A stretch of 41,389 nucleotides of DNA from Ochromonas danica (Eukaryota; Sar; Chrysophyceae; Chromulinales; Chromulinaceae). Positions 1 through 13,172 of the stretch are shown one piece after another. Each line of letters starts with the position of its first letter. Position 1 is the first letter of the stretch. The stretch covers positions 62,692-104,080 of the forward strand of contig VKHL01000102.1 in assembly GCA_015146655.1 (NCBI GenBank), read 5' to 3'. Position numbers and translations under genes: made by a program. The notes under the pieces are model-generated. The model did no database searches and was not told the origin of the DNA. It worked only from the letters and a program-made list of their open reading frames with translations.

Positions 1-80
<80 letters not shown>

Positions 81-90
81 TGTGTGTTTG
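1..90. repeat. (TG)n microsatellite at left edge, probably intronic
   Basis: Almost pure TG dinucleotides to about 77, then decaying TG-like sequence to about 110. It lies just upstream of a possible 3' splice site (ATTAG at 128-132). The next intron of the same gene also holds a long TG tract, so this one is probably the end of an intron whose start is outside the window. Confidence 0.9.
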
Positions 91-132
91 TCTATGTATG
101 TCTATGTGTATATTGTATTATGGGTTAATTAG

Positions 133-4142
<4,010 letters not shown>

Positions 4143-4296
4143 TATTGTTATATTAGTTTGTAATATTGTAACTTATTCACATGAGATGACATGACTACAT
4201 GAGCTATAACCACCCAATAAATGATCACTTCCAAACTAATCAATTAAACGGATCCTAGCTAATATAAGAGACACTATAATGCTGCTCGCGCGGGTC

Positions 4297-4304
4297 TATA
4301 TAAG
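4297..4304 (+). promoter_or_regulatory. TATA-like box for the 5247 gene
   Basis: TATATAAG sits in a GC-containing context, upstream of a leader with no competing gene. Its distance to the start codon is long and needs the leader intron described next. This is a sequence match only. Confidence 0.45.
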
Positions 4305-4550
4305 AGAGTTGTTGGTTTATAACATTGCAACTCTACAAACTCAGACCACCGAAAATCTCTGACCAGCACTAACGGTTTTCTTTATGCTTTTAACTGGAAT
4401 TCATTCGCATGGATCACCTTCTTCATTCCTTCATCCTAGACTACATACAACTTACTACCTATCTTCTTTACTTTTTCTCACTACAATCTACATCACCAAG
4501 TTCGTAGTTACACCTATTCTCATCAGTTTTTCACCATTCAAATAAGTCCG

Positions 4551-5197
4551 GTATGTGAAGTTAACCTCTCTGTTGTCTGGTGGAGACGGTGACGTGGCCT
4601 GCGCGTTGGTGAAGCACTCCCTCGTTCGTCAGGGCCCCCTTTCCCTCTTTCCCAAGGCTGTGCCTGGGCAGTAGAGCAGGTTTTCATACAGCAGCCATAC
4701 AGTAGCCATACAGTAGCTATACAGCAGCCTACCCTTTTGGTTGGATTCAGAAGAAAGAAAGATTGTTCTGATTCTACTTGTATTGACAACCTTACTGGTG
4801 TGTGTGAGAGTGTGAGAGAGTGTTCTTTTTCTCTCTTTCTCTCTCTCTCTCTTTGACTGTTGTGAGGTTCCGAGGAGGGATTTCTTATTCTCGTTCTTTC
4901 CCTTTTCCTTCCCTTCTCTCTCTGTTGTCACTCACTCCCTCTTTCCACCCTGTTGTCGCTCAACAAAGAGCCCAGCCAGACCCCCTGACCACAAGCATAA
5001 TTCTGCGAGGAAGAAGACAACGTTTTACCAGAACAACTTCTTCCTTCCACCTCTACTGGCACTTTCTCTTCTTTCATCAATCTGGAATGAACAAAATCAT
5101 TTTACACTGTCAACTTGGTCTTCATCCTCTTCTTCTTCATCTTTTCGGTCTTATTGGCAGTGATTAATATCTATTAACCTTTTTTTTCGATTCCCAG
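4551..5197 (+). other. Probable intron in the 5' untranslated leader
   Basis: A strong donor (GTATGT at 4551) pairs with a strong acceptor: an ATTAAC branch-like site near 5173, a run of eight T, and TTCCCAG ending at 5197. Removal of the 647 nt joins a leader with short upstream frames to the exon carrying ATG 5247. At 647 nt it is far longer than the other introns here. The open frame inside it (4820-5167) is Ser/Leu low complexity and probably not coding. Confidence 0.5.
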
Positions 5198-5246
5198 TGG
5201 ATCTTCTTGACTGTCTGTGAATCTGTCATCTTTCCTTGTCCTTCTC

Positions 5247-6473
5247 ATGCATCACTACCAATCATCAATTGTTGAACAACCACTACCACCACTTGTAGTA
5301 CAATCTTCAACAACGGCTAGTAGTAGTAGCAGTAGTGCTGTTGATGATAACAAGAAGCAAAAGAAGAAGAAGAAAAAGAAATCAAAGAAGAATCCTCTTC
5401 ATCCTCTAACACGTGCAGCGGATGGTCGAGGATATGACTGGTTAGCAGGACAGATTCTTGTACTATCCCCTCCTCCACCACGTTCCTTTTGCTTATCATA
5501 CTATGAGAACTTTGCTCGACTCTACAATGATATTGTCAATCATCATGATCTTCAACGATTAGTAGATTTCATGGGAGCTCATTGTCATCCAAACCTTATT
5601 CAAACAGTCTCCTTTTGTTATCATCCGAATGAAACACAAGTAGTCGATCCTTTGCATTTCTTCCATCCATCCACTACTATGCATGGAACAGTAGCATATC
5701 TAAGAAATGCACTAAGTATGATGAGAATGATTCCTGATGGTGTCTCTCAATTGGGTAATATTCGCATTAAAGCTATGGGCCAACAGACTTTGTGTGTTTT
5801 CCCGGTGCAGATTAGTGGTACCATTGTAGTGACTTTGCCATTACCAATCTCTCTATGGCAACGATGGAAGAACAAACAATTGACCATGTTAGATGCAATT
5901 GAGATTAGACGGCTATTCCAACGACTTGGTAGTTATCATTCACTTTGCCAGTCTATTAGTTGTGAGCAGATGGAGATGTTAGCCACAAAGACCACAACAT
6001 CGTCATCATCTTCGTCGTCGTCAGCTAGTAGCAATGTAATCGAAGACAACACATCTTCTACAATACACTCTACAGACAAGAGTAGTAGAAGTAGTAGTAA
6101 TAATAGTAATAGTAGTACCTTACAACATCCTCTTCCTGTTCAAGATGATCAATGGGAGAAGTTAGCCCAGTCGTTAGAAGCAGAATATGATCATGTCATG
6201 TTTCATCTTCATGAAAACATGCAACATCCAAAGAATACAGAAGGAAAAGAAGTTGTGATAGAAACTGTTTGCTTACCTATTAGAATTCGTGGAGTAATGC
6301 AATTGTATTTTGATAATCCTCAAGTGAAGAATGTTAGTGAAGATAACACAACTCCATATAAGAAACCCGCGAATCTTGTCTCACGGATGGAGTTAACCTA
6401 TTACGACCAACTAGTTCCTTTGCAGCAGCAGCACCAGCAGCGTGAGCAGCAGCAACCCGACGGCGGCCATTAA
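5247..6473 (+). CDS. Unknown-function protein, paralog of 7092-8198
   Basis: About 408 residues from ATG 5247; the frame extends ten codons further upstream without an ATG. I do not recognise a named family. The N-terminus has Ser and Lys runs (residues about 25-50). Then comes a domain shared with the gene at 7092-8198: LTRAADGRGYDWL, then YNDIVNHHDLQRLVDF, then a region ending near GTIVVTLPLP. A Ser/Asn-rich linker leads to a second shared block (IRIRGVMQLYF to MELTYYDQL). The NHHD-LQRLVDF helix recalls the start of SnoaL/NTF2-like folds, which is only a guess. It ends in Gln-rich sequence. No intron appears in the coding part. Confidence 0.75.
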   Translation: MHHYQSSIVEQPLPPLVVQSSTTASSSSSSAVDDNKKQKKKKKKKSKKNPLHPLTRAADGRGYDWLAGQILVLSPPPPRSFCLSYYENFARLYNDIVNHHDLQRLVDFMGAHCHPNLIQTVSFCYHPNETQVVDPLHFFHPSTTMHGTVAYLRNALSMMRMIPDGVSQLGNIRIKAMGQQTLCVFPVQISGTIVVTLPLPISLWQRWKNKQLTMLDAIEIRRLFQRLGSYHSLCQSISCEQMEMLATKTTTSSSSSSSSASSNVIEDNTSSTIHSTDKSSRSSSNNSNSSTLQHPLPVQDDQWEKLAQSLEAEYDHVMFHLHENMQHPKNTEGKEVVIETVCLPIRIRGVMQLYFDNPQVKNVSEDNTTPYKKPANLVSRMELTYYDQLVPLQQQHQQREQQQPDGGH

Positions 6474-7091
6474 ATTAATCGATGTAAAACATATTGTAGC
6501 AATAGTAATAGTCATAGTCATAGTCATAGGCTGGCAAGTTTGAATACATTTTCTTTGTTTCATCTTGTGTTTTTCTTTCTTTCTGTCTTGTTTTTGATCG
6601 TAGCTATCTATAGTAACAATAAGCGTGCAAGTCAAGTCAAGGCAATGGATATGGATGAACTAGATTCCTTCTTGTAGATAACGACGTGTTGTTAGATTTT
6701 GGCGAAATTACTAATTTTACAGGCAATACAAGTTGTTGTGTTGACTGACTTTAGCATTAATCACATTAATCTACTACTAACTCTAAACTCTCTGTAGTTA
6801 CCGTATGACGGTGACTGTTCACCGACAGTATGATTTCCAATCGTGACCGCCTGGTGTCATGACCATATTCTAGAAGAGAAACAGTCTCGTCACCTGTATG
6901 CACAAACAAAAACAACAGCAAACACAGAACAGCAACATTTCATATAAAATAAAAAACAGTATTAGCCTAACAAATCACGGCTAACGATATGTACAAAAGG
7001 TAAACTATGCATGCCATTGGGGGTTTCTAACGTCCAAGGCCGAGAAAGGCTGATGGTTGATGACCACTGGACATCGATTGGAAAAGGTACA
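6474..7091. other. Convergent 3' region between the paralog pair
   Basis: No gene seen. It holds three tandem copies of an AGTCAT unit at about 6510-6529 and AT-rich sequence near 6940-6960 that could carry polyadenylation signals for both strands. The two paralogs end here tail to tail. Confidence 0.5.
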
Positions 7092-8198
7092 TTAGAAATA
7101 CAGTTGATAGTCATGATAAGTGAAATCAATGCGCCGGATCTTGTTCTCTGCTCTTCGAAGTTGATCGAAGTGGATATGCAATAAACCTTGCACACGAAGT
7201 TTCAGACAAATCATTTGTAAAGATGGAGGACTCCCAGGATTGTAATGAGAATGTTGACGAGTTGGTAGTGGTGGTATAGAACGAGGATCGTATGAATGGC
7301 TGTTGTTGGTGGCCAAGTCACTGAGATGGTCAGTGCTGGAACTGCTACAAGTGCTGATGCAAGAGAGACTATCTGCAAGAGAACTAGTAGTACGCTTCAA
7401 CTGATTTAGATGCTCTGCTAGAAGACAATCATGTTCTGCCTGTAGCATATCCACCACTTCTTCATGCATGTCACTTGATAATGAGGTCAAATGACTTGGA
7501 AAAGGTGGATAGTCTGCAAACTGTTGCCCCAGCTGCTTCAACGTGTCCATGACCATTTGTCCATGATTGCGTGGGGATGATGGACATGGGGTATTACAAC
7601 CGCTTGCCGTGTCAGTACTAGAGCTTCTTCCAAAGGACGAGGTGGGCGTGGGGGTGGAGGCAGTGGCAGTGGTGGGCACGCTGAAGACCAAAGTGCCCTG
7701 CCACAGCAAAGGACACAAACAGACGACAGTATGGTCAGCTCCTTTCCTCACTTTCAAACTACCCGGTTGATAGATGGCATCAGGTATGAGAGCCATGAGA
7801 CGATAGCGATGACGAAGGAAAGGTATTTTTCCCAATGCATCATGAAGTGCTAAGAAGGGGAAAGGAGGGAAGGAAGGATGATCTGGATGATAGCAATGGA
7901 TCCAATGACATGCTACATCATCCATGAGATAGCCTCTTGCGAAGTCAACTAGTCGATGGACATCATGATGGTTGAGCACATCGAAGTAGAGGCTGACCAC
8001 TTTCTCGTGATAAGACAAGGCCATGGATCGTCTACTAGGAGGTGTGCGAACAAAGATCTCTCCTTCTAGATAGTCATAATGATCCCCTGAAGCAGCACGA
8101 GTCAATGCGTTCTCTTTCTCTTTCTTCGTTCGACCTCGTCGTCTAGTGGAGACCACTTGTTGGCCAGGATGGCTAATGTTGGTATGAGCTTTGGTCAT
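7092..8198 (-). CDS. Unknown-function protein, paralog of 5247-6473
   Basis: About 368 residues from the ATG at 8198-8196. The frame is open upstream to 8292, but without an ATG near its start. It aligns by eye to the neighbour over its whole length: ALTRAASGDHYDYL, LYFDVLNHHDVHRLVDFA, a middle block to GTLVFSVPT, and a final block LRVQGLLHIHFD to DFTYHDYQL. The low-complexity Lys/Ser runs of the neighbour are replaced here by Arg/Lys and Thr/Pro/Ser. Its base composition is more even and higher in GC. Function is unknown; a SnoaL/NTF2-like fold is possible. The inverted arrangement points to an old tandem-inverted duplication. Confidence 0.72.
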   Translation of the reverse strand: MTKAHTNISHPGQQVVSTRRRGRTKKEKENALTRAASGDHYDYLEGEIFVRTPPSRRSMALSYHEKVVSLYFDVLNHHDVHRLVDFARGYLMDDVACHWIHCYHPDHPSFPPFPFLALHDALGKIPFLRHRYRLMALIPDAIYQPGSLKVRKGADHTVVCLCPLLWQGTLVFSVPTTATASTPTPTSSFGRSSSTDTASGCNTPCPSSPRNHGQMVMDTLKQLGQQFADYPPFPSHLTSLSSDMHEEVVDMLQAEHDCLLAEHLNQLKRTTSSLADSLSCISTCSSSSTDHLSDLATNNSHSYDPRSIPPLPTRQHSHYNPGSPPSLQMICLKLRVQGLLHIHFDQLRRAENKIRRIDFTYHDYQLYF

Positions 8199-8579
8199 TT
8201 CCGGATGGCCATCACTCAGCTTCACCAAGAAAGGTGGTGATAGTGCTGAGAGATAGATAATGACCTCTCTTCTGTCAAGCCCAACAGTTTCTCAGGGTAT
8301 GTATTGAGTGATGACGATAATGAAGTCAGAGCAAAGTGATTGAACGACAACACGCTCTCTCTCCAGGGCGAGGGGGTGTCTCGCTGGGGGAGACGAGGGG
8401 GGGAAGGCAGCGCGACTTCAATGACGTACCCCGCCTTGATTAACTTCACTGAAACGCGTTCTTTCTGTGAGAAACGGGCTGCGCAACGAAGGATCGAGAA
8501 GGTTGAGCTTGGCTGACGCTTCTGTTTTTCTTACAGTTAGAGCTTAGTTAATTAATAAATTTAAACATAATTACTATAA
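8199..8579. other. Region between two minus-strand genes
   Basis: Upstream leader of the 7092-8198 gene and 3' end of the PH-START gene. A minus-strand GTACGT donor-like site near 8430 and a CTCTCAG acceptor-like site near 8245 could bound a leader intron like that of the paralog, but I cannot confirm it. Nothing else is seen. Confidence 0.35.
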
Positions 8580-11500
8580 TCACCACCATTCGACTTGCGC
8601 TGACTGCTGTAAGAAGCAATCACAATCACAAATCACTACCTCTGATTCACCAATAAAAGCTCACGGTGAACTTACTTGGAACAAGAGGACGAGAAAGTGA
8701 TTCAGAAGGGCCATTGCAAGCAATGACCCAATCACACCCAGAAGGACAATGAAATGAGAAAGAGGGAAGAAATAACCCGGTTGATCCCTCAGGATGGAAA
8801 CAAGAAACGGACGACGTTCCACCATGCAAAATAAAAGGCGCCAATAGTTCTGCGAAGTCAAGAGTTCCCAAATTTGCTTTACTGCACTCTTCCTAGGCTC
8901 CTTGGGAAGTCTACATAAAATGAAAACATGAGTAACGTAACTCTCCATTCGACAAGCAAGAGGAGCATTACCCGTAATCCACAGGTAGCCAATGTCGGGG
9001 TCGAGGTAGCCCAATCGTGTGCTTCTCAGAGCTGTCATTGAGTTTTCCTGCACCATCACTTGCATCTTCGGTGAGGTTAGAAGGGTGGTTTTGACGCTTT
9101 CGAAAGCCTAGGGACTTGAGACGACCAAATGTAGTACGTGCTTGCATGGCCTGTTCATAGGTCTCTCCGACTAGATTCAGATAGTCCTCCTTAAGCTTGT
9201 ACAATCTGGTCTGCAAGGCATAAATGCTATCATTGAGCTCCTTGTACTCAGTGGGAGTGATAGAGGTCTTTCCCAACAACTTGTGGGGGCTAAGATCGCC
9301 AGGTGGAGGAGGAATATCACTCACAGCTCCAGTATTTCCATTGGCACCTCTAACCACAGACTTCTTCAGAGCTCTATTCATGCGCTGCATTTCGTATTCA
9401 GTGGTCGCTATTTGACGTCTAAGAGAGTGGGCTTCAGCATTGGCTTGAGAACGACGACGAAATGAAAGGCGCTTCGCGTTGCTGTTTTCCACAGGCACAG
9501 CTACCACAGGAGAAAGTGTATCGACAGTATGATCATCATGCCTTTTCCTTGTGAACATTCGCATTAGACGATTGGAACGGTGCAATTTGTCCGTAGGAGA
9601 ACCAACATCTATCAAGCCATACGAACACACAATAAGAAAGTGAGCCACGTCCTACAAACATATTTGGAAACTGGGGGCGGTGGTCTTACAATGAGGAGGA
9701 ATATCCTCTAACGTGAGAGATGTCTCCTCCATGCCTGGCTGGATGGTGGTAACACCTCTTTTAACCAAAGATCGCGCAGAGCCCGCTTCTTTGGTGGCGG
9801 AATGCTGTGTCACCACATTTCCTGAGCTATCAAGTCTGCGCATAAAACGAAAAGATGGAATTCGCATGGTCAGTCAGTCAGTCAATAGGAACAAAACTGA
9901 AAATGAAAATGAAAATTCTCTTCATAGAGGGATCAAGCACAGGCAAGGAAGATAAACAGTGTGCAATCAAAAAACGCGTTTTCACTTACGTGCCACTCTT
10001 ATTTCTGCGAAAGAGCGTGCGATCGAATTTAGGGGGTAATACTTGCAGTCCAGTAGAAGGTGGACCTGGTGTTTGACCTGGAGTTTCATGAGGGAAATGT
10101 GGATCCACAAGAACTTGATCTTTATAGACAATATCAAAACGCTCTGCAGTGAGTGCATAGCGTAACTCCAAGATATGATCCTGCAAAAAACTATTCATAA
10201 AATAATTCATTTCAGTTGCTGACCAAAAGCCACGATTATCATTGATTTGACATGAGCAAGTCACAAGAGCTTCAGGAATTTCGAAATCAAAGTGTTCACA
10301 GTCCTGTCGGGGAGTAATAGTGATAACAGCATCAATCGCAGGCATTGAGTCAGCAGGGACTAGTCGAAAATCTGTCTTCCCTGCTTTCTGTTTAGCACAT
10401 GAATTTATTATCAATACCGCTGTGTCAATCCTATCACTCAACATGATATAGCATTTCTCTTACCTTGATTGCGTGCGGGTACTCCACAGTGGTGGAGGAG
10501 TTGTAGGTGATCAAGTAGACACCATCATCATCCACCTGCCAAAACCGAGAAAAGCATAACTTTCGAGTTACTACTTGTTCTTTCTGCCATAACTGAGGCG
10601 TCTTGAAAGGTATTTCCACACCAATAAAATCAGCATGATCATCGACTTCTTTCACAACCTAGACATATAAAATGCCAATAATTCAACAGCACCTAATGAG
10701 AGGGTGTTCATATGAAAAGCCAACCACAGATTTCCTTACCTCGCATTTGCCTTCCTTCGGCCAGTAGCGAGTATTCATCAGAGCCAAGAAGACTGCCTGT
10801 GGTGTAGCAGGAACAATACTCTGTGCTCTTCTACATCTACTTGTTAATATCTTCTGGTTTTCCTGACTCTGTATAATAGCATTACGAGTGGAACAAAAGG
10901 GTGTGATAGCATCTTCACAAAACATCACCGTTGCAGAGGTTGGAGCAAGAGAAGTGTTAGGCTGCACATGCTCAACAATGCGCATGTTTTCTTTGATACG
11001 AACTGTCTTCCACATCCCACCGAATTGGGTGCGATCAATGATACCATGTAATGTGGAGGGATTGACTGCAGGAGGAAGTGCAGGCTTACCAATCGCACTA
11101 ACAAAGTCAATCTGACTTTGAATAGCAGCTCTCCATTCATTAGCCTCAGCTACAGTATCACATGCCATAATAAGGCGACTATCTAGTGGACGTCTGAGAG
11201 AAGACAAAGCAACAGCGCTGCCACTGGCTGCAGCTGTGATTCCCACCACAGTGAGGTAAGGAACCAGACCTATACCAGCTGTTAATGCTCCGACTAAAAC
11301 ACCACCAACAGCTACAGCAGCCACTTTAGCACCCATGGAGACATTAGAATCATGTGCTTGATGGAGTTCAATCTGTTCGTTGACGAGATTCTTCTGACGC
11401 TTATGATTTAATGTCTCCTGCTCAACAATTTGCTTTAAATCTTTAGACTTTCCTGTTCTAGACTCTTTCATTTCGTCATCCGATTTCGCATTTTCATCAT

Positions 11501-12050
11501 CAGAGTCATCTTTCTTTATTCCTCCACCATCTCCTTTACTGTCACTCTTCTTCTCTCCTGGCCACACGATCCAAAAGGTGAAGATCTTCCTTCCAGCAAC
11601 AGTTCGCTCTTCAATTATCTCAGTGACGATACAACTGGAAGAGAGGTCAAAAGTGTTCCTAGGGTTGGGTGAATCCTGTTTTAGCTTGTAACAGATCGTG
11701 TTAGGAGTCAGAACGAAGTAGCGGTGACTCCACTGCTGCAGGCGACCATTACGTTTCTTAGCATATCCCTCCTTGATCACTACGGGGCTTATGGGATTGG
11801 AGTCGGTCATTCCCTTTTCTAAGCAGTTGGAATTGTCTTCGACACTGCTACACCGCTTTTCTTGGCCCTCTGCTGCTGCTATGCTCTCCACCGAGTAGGA
11901 AGAAAAACAGCCATAAAAACACCTGCTGGAATTCCAGAAACGTCTTCCACCATACAGCGCTGCTGTACTGCAACACTGTAACAAGAGGGGATTCATATTG
12001 GGATTTGTATGTGGAGAGAAGTATGATGTAAAAACAATATGACATGACAT
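8580..12050 (-). CDS. PH-START domain protein with C-terminal membrane segment
   Basis: Seven proposed exons: 12050-10740, 10658-10464, 10387-9990, 9835-9690, 9608-8972, 8910-8676 and 8606-8580, all joining in phase, about 982 residues. The first in-frame Met (12050) lies only 89 nt from the neighbouring gene, so Met at 11810 (MTDSNPISPVV) is an alternative start. A PH domain begins at VIKEGYAKKRNGRLQQWSHR. It is interrupted by a charged stretch and a Gly/Ala hydrophobic segment (AKVAAVAVGGVLVGALTAG) before its last helix (DTVAEANEWRAAIQSQI). A START-type lipid-binding domain spans the exon 1-3 junctions (VPATPQAVFLALMNTRYWP to EILELRYAL-like sequence). A basic coiled-coil region follows, then a hydrophobic C-terminus (FIVLLGVIGSLLAMALL). 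PH-START proteins bind lipid at membranes; the substrate is unknown. Confidence 0.8.
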
Positions 12051-12139
12051 GGAATTAAAAGTTAATCCTACAGGCTCAAGATTGAGATCAACAAAATGTA
12101 AGAATCAACATAACAATAAATGGCTCCAAGTGTAAAGGC

Positions 12140-12716
12140 TTAGGAGGACTCGATTTGCAACTTCTTGGATTCACTTTCCTCGGACTTAGGAAAGGTAATA
12201 CACAGAACGCCGTCTTTAAATTGGCAACAGGATGGCTCTGGGTGGTAACCTCGAGGAATGCGAACGGTGCGAGTGTCAGTGCCGTAGAAAATCTCGTTGC
12301 GCAGCATGTTGCAGCCAGTGGGACACTCTCTGAAGAAATCACAATGCCATAGCTAATTAGGTTAAGAAATAATTGGCTTTCATAAGCTGGACTTACGGGT
12401 TTGTCTTCACCACTCTGATGGTAAGTATACCATTGTCTACAGAGAGATCAATCTTGTCTTTAGGCACACCTGCAGCCTAAGCAAACACGACGTCCTAATA
12501 ACAAGCTAAGAGAATAAGCGAAACTATTCTCACCTCAACAATCACTTTGAATTCATTCTCTGCCTCAAAGACATCCAGGCAGATCAGTCTGGGAAGGTGG
12601 CGTCTCTTGTGTGGCATTAAATCAGAGACAATAGCCTGAGAAACAAAAGGATCGATGACTTCTCTTTCAATCTCATCAAAAGTACGAAAAGGGTCGCGAT
12701 AGGCGGAGAGCATCAT
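12140..12716 (-). CDS. Small heat-shock protein, HSP20 / alpha-crystallin family
   Basis: Exons 12716-12534, 12476-12397 and 12329-12140 join in phase to give about 150 residues, the usual size for the family. The alpha-crystallin domain is clear: LICLDVFEAENEFKVIVE, then AAGVPKDKIDLSVDNGILTI, then RTVRIPRGYHPE and the final strand DGVLCITFPKSEES. The usual I/V-x-I/V tail motif is absent. It is an ATP-independent holdase chaperone, probably cytosolic since no targeting sequence is visible. I saw no clean heat-shock element array in the 456 nt upstream, though loose GAA/TTC runs occur near 12880. It lies 89 nt from the PH-START gene in the same direction. Confidence 0.9.
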
Positions 12717-13172
12717 TAATAATTAAGCAAGCAGAAGTCCAAAGTAAGTAACTGGGGATGTAAGGCAGAAATGTCGAAGTCAGTCGATAGTCGATGAATT
12801 CAATTATGAATGAAAGACAGCGAAGCACTGCATTGTCATCACTGATTCAACTTGTTCACCTTGAAGCTGTTGTCATCCTTGAACTTCTTCAGTTCATTTT
12901 CAGTCCCTTTCCACTTTCCACTTTCTCCCTAACCCTCAAACTCTGGAGGTCTGGAGTTCTGCAGTGGGAAAGGGGTTGCCTGCCATTCCCTTCAATTGTG
13001 GATTTGAAACCCACTTTTTCAGAGATTGAGATGTGATTTAGAGGCTTTTCCAGGCTTTTCCCTTGTTGTGCCAGGTGGAGGGGAGGCAGTAGCAGGCTGT
13101 GTCATGTCAAGATGGCAGTCGTCATCAGAGAGAGAGAGAGAGAGAGATTCCACTCACTTCATCTCCTAGAAT
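12717..13172. other. Divergent promoter region, HSP20 / glutamate-cysteine ligase
   Basis: No gene seen. It contains pyrimidine-rich runs near 12900-12930 and a (GA)n tract at 13127-13147 directly before the plus-strand start. Regulatory roles are untested. Confidence 0.4.

Larger units (their letters stand above)
4143..5246 (+). other. Intergenic region and long 5' leader of the 5247 gene
   Basis: This stretch has no convincing coding exon. It holds the 3' end of the IQ/WW gene, a TATA-like box at 4297-4304, and a leader of several hundred bases with short upstream frames from ATG codons at 4384 and 4410. Pyrimidine-rich and CT-repeat sequence (4827-4850) lies within the proposed leader intron. 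The row of three AGCC/CATACAG motifs near 4687-4725 is unexplained. Confidence 0.5.

Noticed and set aside
4538-5167. Open frames in the leader of the 5247 gene
   Set aside because: Low complexity, no start context, and most lie within a well-supported leader intron.
8222-8449. Minus-strand frame of 75 codons upstream of the 7092-8198 gene
   Set aside because: It has no ATG start and no features. It may be leader or leader intron, but not a separate gene.
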